A stretch of DNA of 64,000 bases. Origin: Dimorphilus gyrociliatus (Eukaryota > Annelida > Polychaeta > Dinophilidae). This document shows, piece after piece, positions 48,415 to 61,000 of the stretch. The stretch lies in assembly GCA_904063045.1 (NCBI GenBank), contig CAJFCJ010000017.1, positions 957,479-1,021,478 of the forward strand, read 5' to 3'. Within the stretch, counting starts at the first letter, position 1, and every line of letters starts with the position of its first letter. Position numbers and translations under genes: made by a program. Under the pieces are notes generated by a model. The model saw only the letters and a program-made list of their open reading frames with translations, made no database searches and had not been told where the DNA came from.

Positions 48415-49130
48415 TTTTCATATTAAAGTATAAATATTTGTATATTGACTAATTGGTCGTTGCACCAAGCTAAAATTACCTACTATATTTCATAATTTGA
48501 AAAAGTTATATATTTTAAGATATAGCGCAAATACCTTAAGGAATACAGTTATACTATACAATATTTTAGAAATATAAAGATATTTAACTCTATCTATAAT
48601 CTTATTTATCGTATCCTTCTTTTTATTTATCTATCTTTTTAAAAATGATTTATATTAATCGACGTAGTAAAGGAAAAAACATATTTTTTTGTTTATTCAC
48701 ACTGCAAAAGCTTGAAACAAAAGTAAAAATTAACAACAGAAATAAAATAAAAAAAACAGTTGTGAGATTCAACAGATAATTTTCTTTGTCAAATTTGTGT
48801 TCTACAAATAAAAAACTAAGCCTATGTGTATGAGGGAATACGCTCTAACAGTTTAAACGATATTATTATAATATAACTTAGCGAAGCTGAAAAATATCTT
48901 GCTTCAGGAAAAAACATTGAATTGATCAATCAGCTTCCTAAAATATAACAATAAAAGAGTAAGAGCAAAAAAGCTGTAGTTTGTAGCTGGTTCTTATTAC
49001 ACAGTACATATGGCAGGTAAAGCGTTTGAGTTATTTTTTTTAAACAAAAAAAGAAACATTGAAAGGATTAAATAAATTACTTATTAATATAATTAACATA
49101 AGTTAAAAAGAAGATAAATGCAGAAAACTT
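48415..49130. other. Spacer between Xlox and the CNBD2-like gene
   Basis: AT-rich, presumed Xlox 3' UTR and CNBD-gene promoter. Nothing else was recognised. Confidence 0.35.
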
Positions 49131-50081
49131 TCAGTTTTGCATCGACCTATACACGTAACCAGTTTTAGAATCAGTATACAATTTTTCATTTGGCTGACAG
49201 ATGGCACTATTTGACGAGGAGTTGTGACAGGTGGCGCTTGAATCACTCTGCTTGAACGAGGGTCTTTTTTTCGACTCATCTTTTTTCCATTTCATACGCC
49301 TATTCTGTTTGAGAACAAAGGGTATTTATGACCCTACCTTTAAAGAGCATACATAACAGGTTTATTCGCTTAATTTGAGATATCTTTATTTCCTCATATA
49401 CTTTCCTCCCCAGAGGGAGTAGGGGGGAGGGGTGGTGGTTTATGAAGGAAAGAGGACATCAAAAAAATTATTCAAATGAAACGATAAATATTCAATTACT
49501 GGATCATAAAATAATAACAATAAATCAATTAAAAATTATCCACCTGAAACCAAATTTTAACGTTTCTATCCGTAAGACAGAGAGATGTAGCTAACTCTGC
49601 TCTACGAGTTCTCGAAATGTATTTGCTGAAGTGAAATTCTTTTTCCAATTCCAAAAGTTGAGCCCTGGTATACGCAGTCCTAGTTCTTTTCGATTCTTAG
49701 GTAATAAAGCATATTTAATTAATATATACTAACGTTACAAATTACAGACAGATGTATAATTTATTTAAATATTTAATCAACTGTCCCTCAATATAATGGG
49801 CACTGTGTACAGGAAAAAAAAGCACCTGGTTCTATTGAACTTCGACGAGTCAGAGTTCGAGGTCAGAGGTTAATGTTTATTCTTGTCTTGTAACAAGATA
49901 AATTTCAAGAAAAAATATATTCAAGAAACTTACCAGGGGTCCAGTCGTTCTTTTGAGACTTCGAGCATTTCATCCAAGGATAAGGTGGTTCGTGCATGCA
50001 AGGGCTATAAACGTAATCATAAGAACAATTGGGGTAGTCTTCTGGATAATAGGAGACTGCATTCATATAGTTGTTCTCCAT
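49131..50081 (-). CDS. Xlox: ParaHox homeobox transcription factor Xlox/Pdx
   Basis: A ParaHox regulator that patterns the midgut and some neurons. Exons 50081-49934, 49695-49544 and 49304-49131 join in phase to 157 aa. Exon 1 has the hexapeptide PYPWMK, which binds PBC cofactors. The homeodomain begins [20 protein letters not shown] and continues [18 protein letters not shown] in exon 2, which ends at the codon for Q50 (KIWFQ). Exon 3 supplies [13 protein letters not shown]. The opening helix is typical of Xlox/Pdx, while the third helix reads [10 protein letters not shown] instead of TERHIKIWFQ, so the diagnostic H44 is replaced by N. The intron falls inside the homeobox between residues 50 and 51. 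The exon 3 frame also contains two CTCF-like motifs (49199-49209 and 49228-49238). Confidence 0.9.
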
Positions 50082-53000
50082 TGTATGCAACTGACGCTAT
50101 CCTTATCAGAGAAGTCACGTGATAAATATTCTAATCTCCCCAAGTTAGTTACAAAATTCGGGCGATCATTCTTAAACGATAAGGAGCGGACGTTGTCAAA
50201 GGTTCCTTTATTGACAGACATGTGGCTAGTTTAGATTATATTGTTAAAACATTGAATGATACAGAAAAAAAGCCAAAGCATATGCTAGGTAGTAAACAAT
50301 TATGCGATAAAACATACTAATTAATAATGATTGTTTATAAAAGTTCGAAATATTATCATAATGCAAATATTAAAGAAGAAAAATTACTTAAGAAAATATT
50401 ATTCCAAGATAATACTCTAATTCTTCTTCTTCTCCTTTTCTTCTATTTCTTTTTATTTTCCTCCAATCGTATTGCTGCCGAACAGGATACTGAAGGAAAA
50501 AAGAGTAATAAAACAGGGGAGACAGGCCGACTGCAAAAGAGGCGTCAAACAGCGTAATTAATGAGACAATTTGTGCTTTTCGGTGACGCGTGGAATGTTA
50601 TTATTGTTATAAAGACAAAAAATAACATTTAACTTTTAATTTGATTTGATTAATGGATGAAAATTAATTTATATTTATTTAAAGCTTCATATCTTTCTCC
50701 TCCTTTTTACCTATTTTCGTTAATTCAAATTCTCAATTTCAATTTACTATTGGTAAGAATAGCGAAGAACAGAGAGAGAGAGAGAGTGAAGGGGTGGCAA
50801 AAGATAGGATAATATAAAATTCTACTAAATAAACAAGATGTTTTTAATGAATTAATACATTATCAGCAAAAAATTTCAATGGGAAAGTTTGTTTTTACAC
50901 CTTGCGATTTTTTTTCTCACTGCTGTTTAAGCAAAGGAAAAAATGAACATTTCTCTCATTTATTTCGTTATAAAAACTATATGAAATGTTTGAATGAGTA
51001 TTTTGCTGTATATTCTTTCGGTTTAAACAGAAAGCGCAGCTGAATAAGAGCGTATCGCCCATTCAAAAGTAGTTGTTTGAATAGGCGACACTGGAGCAGA
51101 GTGGGCGTGGCTAGGCTGTCTGTCCCCCCAGCGGGGCGCCCTCTACACCACTCAGCGCGGTCAGCGTTGACCACATGTACCGCTGTTAATGAGCTGTCTT
51201 AATTAGTAGTTTTAACAGTTTAGGGTGAAATGTCCTTTAGGGCGTCGAGTATCGGCTTTGATGTTTTTAAATACAAAGTAGCTATTATCTTGTTTATTCG
51301 TGCACGCCGCTTTACGATTCATTATTCGCGCCTTTTCACTGTTTATTTTCAGTTCAATTCACTATCCCCTGGGCGTTTTAAAGCCTTCTCATCAACAAGA
51401 CGTCTGTAGCACGCGTGCCTTAACGATTACAAAATCTCCTAAACTTTCGATAATTCTTAAATCTGTTATTAAAGGAGTTTTCGCTTACTATTTCATTTGA
51501 ATGAAAGAAAGTGAAAGTTTCTCAGAAAACGATACTCCAACTGTTAGAATCGAAACAGTTGATGAGTCTATATTTAGTTACAAGTAATTGAGTTGAATCA
51601 ATTGGATCGTGGGTAATGGTATACAGCGACTTTACGTAAGTTTCTTGTATAATGTACTCTGCAGGTAAAGCATTAATTAAGGAATTAGCCCCGACGAAAA
51701 AAGTGTCACTTATGCAATTATGATGCAACTTCCTCGAAGAAAGTTAGGCGCGTGCGAGCGTCTAGAATGACTCCGTCAGTGACGCCATATTGCACGCTCA
51801 ATAAAGCGTTAAAACGACTCGAACGTTCTCTCCCGTCTGCCAGAATCAGTGCTGACATTAAATGTCAGTATTAAGTGGCGCCGATGCACCAACGCCATTC
51901 AATCTGTTCACGAATAATGTTTTTTTTCTACTTCTCGCTTTCGCAGGAATAGAAGTTGGGAGGGGCAAAGAAAGTAAAGCTACGTTTCTTTTTCCGTTTA
52001 CTTTTTCTTTCTTAATCTAAAATGTTTCAGTCAGTAATGCAAGAAGCTACCAACTTTGAGTGGAAGAAGACGAGTGGGCAGGTGTTTCATCGGCATTCCG
52101 ACACGCCGAGAAAAGATCCGTTACGTCACGAGTTTGTTTGATTTCTTTTCAAAAGAACCTTCGTGATCGCTGGTCGTTTAGAATAATTATCGAGTTTTTG
52201 GGGCGTCTTCGTAGATGGGAAAATAGCATCGTCAGAACTTGCCGCTGCTCCTTTCTTATTAAGCTAAAAAAGGCAATAGATAAAGTAAAAGTGTTAGAAT
52301 AATTTTAAGTTTGTGTAAATCAGATAGACAAGAAAGAAGACCATATTTAACGCTGTGTTTAAATCGCCAACGGCTTTTCTTCTCGTCAAAATGGGGGGCA
52401 GCGTTTTTCCTATGACGCTCGCGTGGATTCATACAAATTGGCAATTAGTTTACTGCAGGTGTCCGTCTGTGACGCTGCAGTATATGCTTAAACAATACCG
52501 GTTGACCTTCTTTTCGGAATGTCATCTGTTTGGAAACTTTTGGAATTTTTTCCATTTAACTATAAATAAAAGTTGAAAAAGATTTACAAATTCTTACGTT
52601 AAACGATTTCTTTCTTGCCCTTTTTCATCAAATAAATGCTACCCTTTTCATTTTGACTGATAGTCCATCAACATACTTGTTTAGCTATTTGCTGAACAAT
52701 TAGAACAGTTTATAAGAATTTTTAATTTGGTAAAAATTGAAAATTTAATATAATAGCATTGCGTGCACTGAATATACAAGTACAATGCCACTATTCAGTT
52801 TATTTAATGTATATAAATAGTAATCCAAGTTATTTTGCTTTTCAATCTAATCAAACATTGATCCGATATTGTCAAGAAAACATTTTTTAATATAAATATA
52901 TTGTCATGTCGAATGTAAATGTTATCTTTTATATTTTAATACCTAGAGGAACGTCGAAATATCAAATATCATTGAGATTGGCGTTCTATGATGACGGTAG

Positions 53001-54188
53001 CGATAAGAGCAGCGTCCCAACCGCCTCTTCCCAGCTCTGTAAGCATCTTCGATGACGTCTAATTGAAAGCTTGAAATATAGCGAAGGTTATAATTTTATC
53101 TAGCCAGATTCTCTACAATACGTTATATACTTCTGTTTTCACATCAAAAGAACGCCGACATATGTGAAAACTGCAGGATGCTAACTGCTTCTATTTCTCT
53201 CGATCCATTTAGATTATCGAATTCATTCTTTGTTCGAAGCGTGTTAGCTAAAAATGCGCTAATTTCGTTCGAAAATTCATTACGTGTAATTTATAGAATA
53301 TAGCATTTTTTACAGACCAACAATTGCCTAAGGGTTCCTCATAAAAACTGTGTACGGGTTAGGACGACAAAAGACTAACTTTGACAGCGCCACACACCTG
53401 GCGCTTCATAACAAGATTAAGTTTATCTATCCAAAAACGACCGCCTTGTAATAATGAGGCGGTAGATATTCTAATCGATCCCAAGTGCCCTGTTTAGTTT
53501 CGCCTTAGAGATTTCTTCCGGATGATGGACATGCGGTTCGATTTATTACAATCAACTGACCCGTGACTTGTTTGTGTGTATACAGTCATGTCAGTTACGA
53601 ACCCTTGGTGGGCTATTTAAGGTTTATTTATAAAACTTCAGCTTGAACGTTTCACTTGCACATTCAAAAAAGAAAAAGAAGGTCAAATTTAAATGGAAAA
53701 ATGTATAACAATTATACATATTTATTAATATAAACTTACAAACACATTATTATAAATGAAGTGTTATACTGTATATTAACTTAAAATAATACATTATTAA
53801 CTGTTATAGATTCAGGTCAAAATTAAGTTGCAAGTAGAAAATTAAACTGTGTTTAATTTATCAAGTCAGCATCATAATGTATTCTTTCCTTGAAAGTTGG
53901 CTTAATATGCAAAAAGTAATAAATTGTAGAAAAGTCTGTCATAGTATAAATATTTATATTGAATATTAGATGCATAAATAATACATAAAGTATGTTCCGT
54001 ATACATGCATAGAAGTAAAAATATATACACTATTGACGCTGTTTATACACATATACACGCAAGAGTGTAAAATGGGAAATGAGTGGAAACAGAGAGATAG
54101 AGGATAGCAAAATAATTTTCTATACATTATAATAAAATACAGAAGACGGCACATTATGAAAAGTCATTTATTGACTATTCCTCATTTT
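50082..54188. other. Non-coding region between Xlox and Gsx
   Basis: 4.1 kb without supported exons. It includes a CACGTG E-box (about 50116-50121) near the Xlox start, a GA run (50775-50790), a GC-rich block (51040-51190) with GGCGCCCTCTA, TAAGTGGCGCC (51872-51882) and an inverted AGCGCCA/TGGCGCT pair (53386-53405). This is where Xlox promoter and enhancers, and the Gsx 3' UTR, are expected. The latter part (53600-54188) is especially AT-rich. Confidence 0.45.
51040..51190. promoter_or_regulatory. GC-rich block, candidate regulatory element
   Basis: A stretch much richer in G+C than its surroundings. It includes GTGGGCGTGG (Sp1/KLF-like) and CCAGCGGGGCGCCCTCTACAC, whose reverse complement has TAGAGGGCGC, similar to the vertebrate CTCF core. 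It lies about 1 kb upstream of Xlox. Frames through it have no coding character. Confidence 0.4.
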
Positions 54189-54905
54189 TTAGTCAACAGA
54201 TAATTCCATCGACGATGCTATATCATCCTCTTCTTCGGAACTTTTTTCAATAATTGATGAACTATCGGCTGCTCTCATTTCACCGTCTTCCTTCTTCTTT
54301 GAACTACAAGTCCTTAATAAGCAGCATCGGCATTTATTCTTCTCATTTCCAACTTCTTCTTTCTTATACTTTACTCTTCTATTTTGGAACCATATTTTCA
54401 CTTGTTTTTCACTTAAATTTAGATATGTTGCAATTTCTATTCTTCGCAAACGAGATAGGTACATATTCGAAGAAAATTCTCTCTCGAGTTCGAGTAATTG
54501 AGTCGATGTAAATGCTGTTCTCATTCTCTTAGAGCTTGGAAGATCATCAGCAGGTCCGTGTACAGAGGACGGAGGTGACACGGAAGGAGCTAGTTTTTTA
54601 GGAGGAGAAAAAAAACCTACTTAATAGAATCTCATGTACAAAGTATAAAGCAATATATGCTTACCATTTCTAGGACGGTTTGTATGTCTGACCAAAGCTC
54701 CAGGAAACTGTGAAGCTAGAGGGTTGAATTGAATTGCTGAACAGGACGTGCAGCACATTCCGCTTAATCCTTGCTGATGGCCTCTTGCTGCACATTGAAG
54801 GCTAGCCATAGCTTGCGACAAACCCAGATTAGGGGTGGCCGGCCGACTAGATAAAGTAGTTGGCTGTTTGAGAATTAACGAATCGACATAAAACGAACGA
54901 GACAT
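54189..54905 (-). CDS. Gsx: ParaHox homeobox transcription factor Gsx (ind/Gsh)
   Basis: Gsx patterns intermediate neural columns and foregut or oral tissue. Two exons (54905-54665, 54589-54189) join in phase to 213 aa. The N-terminus [11 protein letters not shown] is the conserved Gsx (octapeptide/SNAG-like) motif. The homeodomain runs [59 protein letters not shown]; it is almost identical to Gsx proteins of other bilaterians and is uninterrupted. A Cys-rich segment (CRCCLLRTC) and an acidic tail ([11 protein letters not shown]) follow. The intron lies just upstream of the homeobox, the usual position. It is on the same strand as Xlox, with 4.1 kb between them, keeping the ParaHox link. Confidence 0.96.
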
Positions 54906-57161
54906 TGTTGGCTAGTCGTTGTCGAGTCAACTTTTTGCTCATAATCTTTTCGAAAAGAGACGAACACAAGTTTATAATGAGTTATTCACTTTTCACTATT
55001 TTGTGATTGGTTGTATGAATTTCGGGCTGTCCAATCAGCTTCGCGTATGTAAATAAGCTTTGTTTAGGGGGATATTTGTTGTTCTTTGTGTAATTTTTAA
55101 TTAGGGTTCGTTATGGGATTTAATTAAGGGTGATAAAAGGATGAAAGAAGAGGGACTGGTGTATGATTTTTATTAGGAGAGAGCTTTAGGACATTCTAGA
55201 CGAAAAGTGTTAAAAACTTTATAAATCTTATCAAGATTTATCTCAATCGTCTTTTATTACCTTACTGGGTTTTCTTGCATTCTTCAATTTAACACCCTCG
55301 GCAGTCTTAACATTCGCATATGTCGACCCGAATTAAGGTCATCTTCTAGAAAATTATTAATCTTATTATGTCTACAAAGATAGCAATTAATTTCACTAAT
55401 ATGACACGTCTCCAGCAGTCAAGTAAGTTTTTCTTGCGCATTCCACTAGATGACCTTTCCGTGTTAAAAGAGATAGCCATCTATCGTATTAAATTTAGTT
55501 ACGACGCCACCTGCCGTCAATACGATTATCGGTACCATAGAGAAAAATACCTTTTTAATCATTACTGTACTTTTGTATTGCGCACAAAGTACTCGAAACA
55601 AATTGAACACGTGTTAAATTTATTCAAGCGTTAGTTCGTTGTACGCTAATCAACCTAATTTATCCTACCTTGCCTAGCGTGCTTCAACGCTTGACCTTCG
55701 CATTGACGTCTTAATCTGAGGGGAAGGAAGTTTTCCCTACTTTTCTTTCTCTTTTTCCTTAGACTTGAAGTTGTATTTCAACTTATCAATACTTCTTTCA
55801 TTGTTTGCAATAGAGTACAAAAAAAGCTAATAAAAAAACAAAATCTATTCATCTTTGTTGAAATTTCTAAGTTTTTTCCTATATACATAGTTAGAGATTA
55901 TATACTATCCCCTCTTTTGTACATATTAATAATCTATCTATCGATAACTTGAAACTATTTGAAAAATTTGTTCATTTTGTTCTCTTAAATCGAGATAAGT
56001 GCATAATAAATAAGATCACACGCTTTCGTGTTTGCGCAAATATTATCATTATGGCACGAAATATGCAAACAGTTTCTATTGGCAGACTTTATCGAATGAA
56101 ATTTTTATGCTATGTTAACGGGCTCAACAAAAAAAAACAATTACATAAGAGACTTTTTAATAAAGCTTTAAACGTTTAGATTAAGCTCTATGTGATAGAA
56201 GGAGGCATATATTAATAAAAAAAGGATTTCTGTTGAAGAGAATAACCTATGAAATAATAAAAAGTGAGAAATTTTTACATAATAAAACTTATAAATATTG
56301 TTCCTTTCTATTAGTATATTTATTAATAAACTTGAATATTTTATGGCAGAATGAATACATTAAATTTGAATTTATTAATATGAAAAGCTATATTTTTTGC
56401 TGTTATATAGAAAAAGACTTTACTGAAAAACAACTTAAAACTTTAAAGAATAAAAATAAATGCTTCTTGTTTTGTTATTTATCTACCTAAACACAAAAGT
56501 TTGGGTAGAGTTTATAAAGATTTCATGCGGGAGCTTGAATAGTATAGTTAAAAGGTAATTACGGTCATAAAATGCCGTAATAAATTCCTCTCCAGTCAAC
56601 GTTAGCCCGTAAATTTGTGTGTACTATTCAAAACGAAATATTCAATAAACTCAACATTGGTAATCTTAAAATAACTTAATTAATTTCTATGATAATTGAG
56701 TAATTTTCTCCTTTAAGTAAATTATGCTAATGGTGTATAATAAAAGATAAGGTTGACAAAATATACGATAGATGGCGTGATTTAATGTTTTAATTTTCTT
56801 TTCTTGCTTTCTTTCGCTTCACGACAATGACGCAAAGGTATTAGAAAGGATGTGTTGAATTGAGGGAAAACATATTTAGGTTAAAGGTTATACTTCTTAT
56901 GTAAATGTTAGTCTCTTACGAGAAAAGGCTTCGTTATTTTTTAATGAGGAGAGAAGAGAGGGCTTTACAGATTGTTTAGTCCTACAGTGAGTAACACTCG
57001 AACCAACCCTTAAAACTGTACAAGAGCATTTTATGACTTAAATGACCATTTAAATTTCACACATCATCACGAGCATGCTAAAGATTATTACATAATATCC
57101 ATTTACAACAATTGTTGTATTCTTTTTCTTTTATAAAGGCTAAATGCTAAAGCAGGTGTAT
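54906..57161. other. Gsx promoter and upstream non-coding region
   Basis: 2.3 kb upstream of Gsx reaching the FAM124 stop. It has GCCATCTA (about 55477-55484) and CGCCACCTG (55505-55513) close together, and TAGATGGCGTG (about 56769-56779). Short open frames here (for example 55368-55634) have no family features. Regulatory function is inferred from position. Confidence 0.4.
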
Positions 57162-57995
57162 TCATTGTAGCAGTCCGTACATGATTTCAGCACTATGCCT
57201 ATCTTTTAAACGCTTGCCTCTCTTATGGCTAATAGAGGAGGGAAGTGAATAATATGAACTACTCAATCTGCTACTTGTCGTCGAACTTAAACTTCTCGTT
57301 TCTTCCGAACTCCAGCCGGAATCATGACTGTCCGTGTCAATAAGAACGATTTTATTGCCATCACAATCTGATTTAGATGAAGGTAGTAGAGGTAGAACGA
57401 ATCCAGTGTTCAAATAGAATGAGACCGATAAGTAAGGTAGATTGTATAAAACGACAGCTGGATGGCATTGCTTGATAGCGATCTGCAGATAGGGAGTGAT
57501 ATTGAACAGGCAAAAATCTGATTTGATGCAATCTCCTTCCTTTCCCGTTAATAGTCTATAAACATGTACGCTTTCTGGAAAATTTTTTGTGAAAATAACC
57601 AATCTTAGACGTTCGAGGGAACTTTCTTCTACCGGAGATATTGAACAGCAAGGCAGGTGGTTGTTAAGTGTGTAAAATTTTTGTTGACCAATTCTTATTG
57701 TTCCTTTAGAGTCAGTTCTTTCTATTTTGTGGTGAAACATCCAAGGTTCTGTATTGAGAATCTTCTCTGCTTTTTTAAAAGATGATCTCTCCTTTAACAA
57801 GACAGTTATAGCTAGAGAAGGAACCCTAATTTCATCCCAAAAGTCACGGTGATCAATTTTTTCGAAGTAGTTATCGTCTGAAGATTGAAAGAAGTTTGGC
57901 AAATCTTTCGGTAATATCCTTTTTAGATTTCTCATAAAAAACTCATATAAACTTTCATTAATGTTCACATGAACATTACAGTTGCTTGTTTGCAT
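57162..57995 (-). CDS. FAM124: FAM124-family protein
   Basis: A family of unknown biochemical role found across animals. The ATG at 57995 (MQTSNCNVHVNINESLYEF) gives 277 aa; the frame remains open to about 58043 but begins there without ATG, next to a possible acceptor (GGATAG), so an upstream exon may exist. Family blocks seen include SLAITVLLKERSSF-like (PSLAITVLLKERSSF), WMFHHKIER, GQQKFYTLNNHLP, LRLVIFTKNFPESVHVYRLL, SDFCLFNI and FVLPLLPSS with DGNKI. The C-terminal third (HDSGWSSEETRS onward) is Ser-rich and likely disordered. Vertebrate members reach 450-550 aa, longer than this one. It is adjacent to Gsx on the same strand. A CTCF-like AACGCCACC lies at 58036-58044, just upstream. Confidence 0.8.
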   Translation of the reverse strand: MQTSNCNVHVNINESLYEFFMRNLKRILPKDLPNFFQSSDDNYFEKIDHRDFWDEIRVPSLAITVLLKERSSFKKAEKILNTEPWMFHHKIERTDSKGTIRIGQQKFYTLNNHLPCCSISPVEESSLERLRLVIFTKNFPESVHVYRLLTGKEGDCIKSDFCLFNITPYLQIAIKQCHPAVVLYNLPYLSVSFYLNTGFVLPLLPSSKSDCDGNKIVLIDTDSHDSGWSSEETRSLSSTTSSRLSSSYYSLPSSISHKRGKRLKDRHSAEIMYGLLQ

Positions 57996-58057
57996 CCTTA
58001 AGCCGGACTGAATTGACTCCCCAAAGTCACTCACTAACGCCACCTATCCAGCGTCCG

Positions 58058-61000
58058 GATTTTAAGTCGGTAGGTAAAATAGCGCAACAAACTGTTTCGG
58101 ATCAATGCCTCGGTTACAATAACTATGAATTATTTCAGCGCCTTTCGCACCGATCGCAGTTCGAATATAAAAAGACCTTTTTCTGACAAATCACATGATT
58201 AATCGGTTCTTTAAGCTGCTAGTCATTTATTGAATGGAACGAAATGTCCATAATTTATAACTTATTATTTTACCATAAATCTTCTCTACCTGTAACATTT
58301 ACTTATTTGTTCATACAATTTTATACAAATATATGAACATTTATTTTTCTATAATTTTCATACCTTTTTCGCAGAATGCTTATTTATGTGAAAGAGATAT
58401 CTATTCAGCTCATCAATTTATCTTCTTAATAGTCAGGAAAAGACAGTTTCGTCGCCTTTCGCTGTGGGTAATTTAAAAGCCATTATTAAATGATTTTTCT
58501 TCTCTCTTTCTCAACTTTTGCATATTTACGATTGAGAAAAGGAAAAATTTTTTTTTAACATCGATACAATAGTATCTTTATTTCTATTTTCACCCTTCTT
58601 TTTATAGTTCTATTCTCTTCCCTTTCTTCTCCTCTTCCCGTCTTCTCTTTATGTATTATATGATATTCTTTACGATCTCAAAACATTTTTTCCCAAAGTT
58701 AAATAGACTAATTAACTTGAATAAATAAGGATAAAAAATAGTCTTTTATCCTATTTCAAAACTTACATAAGAAGAACAAAGTTCAAGATAGAAGTTTATT
58801 TATTTTATAGACAAATTAATATAAAAAGTATAAAGTACCATTTTCTCTTCGATTTTTTCTGTTTAATTATCATTTACACAAAAAAAATAAAAGAAAAGAA
58901 GTCAAATTAATAGATAAATCGTTTATTGTTAACCTATTATGGGTCAAAAAATTAACAATGAGTCTCTTCAATATTTGTGACAAATAAGAATACACTGGCC
59001 AGTTCACAATAAACACCGCTATGGACAAAAAATTTTGATTTTTTATATAAATTTGACAATTATGCAATTATCTAATATAAATATAGCGCATTGTTGTTAA
59101 AGATAAACTTGGTCGCTATTTAGATCATATAAAATCATAATTTTTTCTGTGAATAGAAAAAAATAAATTCGTTTAAACCGTCACTGACCTTTTTTGTGAT
59201 AAGAAACGGTAAATAAAGAAAATTTTAACAACCTGCCGAAAGAGGGGAGAATGCTTTGATTCTGTTTCTTTTTACATCTTTTAGCTACTTGTTTAACGTC
59301 GGTAAAGACGTAAAGTAAACAAGAATAAATGTTGTATATTGATTTTAACTCTAATATCGCTACATTTGAAAACTTTAATGAGCTTAAAATAGTAGAAAAT
59401 CCCTATTCCATCGAATGCAGGCAAATTTCGATGTTGGCAGTTGAGGTATAAGTTTCATAAGGTATATAAAAGCTTACTGCTTCACTTCTATACATAGAAG
59501 ATAAATATAGTCTTTTCTCACGTATAGTGTAAATTCTATTTCTTTTTAAAATCGACACCGCCAAATGTAAACTCAACCTTTGACCTGAGGAAATCATCGA
59601 ACCGTCTGCCGTGGGCTAGATGGCAATCGTTGTGATTGGCCTCTTTTTGAATCCTTTTGATGTTCGACCGGCTTCTTTTGAAAAGACGTGTTATTCTCAG
59701 ACCATTGGTTCTTTATTGAACCAAAAAATGCTAGTCTTTTCTATTCTCTCTCTCTCTCTCTTTCTGTTTTTCTCTCCCTCTCATGCTCTCTCTGCCTGTC
59801 AGTCTTTCCCAGTCATTTCTTCATTATTTAACACTTTTAACGGCTATTTATTACTTATTTGTAAAATTATTTTCTTTCAAATGTCTAATCATTACATCAT
59901 TAAAAGATGACTTTTCTCTTTTGATAAAGACATACAGAGTCAATTAAAGCCAGAGTGTTTTATGTGAGGCGAGAGGGGGAGCGAGTAATTAATTGAGTTT
60001 TAGATTTTGAGTAGGATATTAATTGGCTTAAGTTACTGTGTGGGAGGCTGTGTGGGTGGAGATATATTCGTTCTTAAGAAATAAAATAACAAGAAATAAA
60101 GAAATGTTCACGCCATCTCACAAAGATAAAAATAATGAAAGGGATAGAAAAAAAGGAAAAATAAATATTTATTCAATTTAGGTTTATGTCAAGAGTTTGA
60201 TTAAAATACATTTGTAGTAGTACAATATTTTTTTTATGATTTTTTTAAGACTCCCTACCAACACCCCCTTTGGTTTTGTGTATTGTTGTGTTTTAGCCCG
60301 TGTCAATCGCTTTGATTAACGAGTAGGGGTATATATTCCTTTATTACCCTTTTTTTTTATCTATTGACTGATTTGTTTTGACAAGTCTAATTTTCTCATT
60401 TCTTTTAAACGGTTTAGTTGACGTCTAGGATTTATTATCATTTTGTGAAAAGCGTTCATCTAATTAGATCAGTAGGCCGAAAATTTGAAAAACGAGAAAT
60501 TCATAGTATTTTAAAAATTTTTTCTTATTTTAATAGACCTTTCAATGCATTAATACATATGTATGACTTTTACTTACAAATAATAAAAGAAACTAATTAA
60601 TTCGCGATTACTTTCAATCTGTTGTTCAGTAGTTGTGAACTAATCCTAAAGTTTCAAAGGAACAAACCAGATGGCGCATCAATAGGAACAAATGCCTCTC
60701 GCTTTCCCACTTGCCCTCACGCCACATCGTTTTAGAAAGGAAAGGAAGTTTCGCCATCTATATTTTAATGATGAAATTAAAATATAGTAATCCTCTTTTC
60801 CCCTTTTATTTGCCTAACTTTGTAACTTAATAATAATTTTATTCGTGAGTATTACAAATTTGATCTAAGATTGAAGTATAGAAAAAATAAGTAAATAACT
60901 AGACGATATCTCGTGTTTCTTTGCCTGCCATAATCGATACGGTAGGGATTAGTTTTGGGTTAAGCACTCCAAGTCCTTTCCTTTCTCCTGTAAGACGGAA

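Noticed and set aside
55368..55634. 88-codon open frame upstream of Gsx
   Set aside because: No homology or domain, no splice partners, and it lies in a spacer with regulatory-type motifs.
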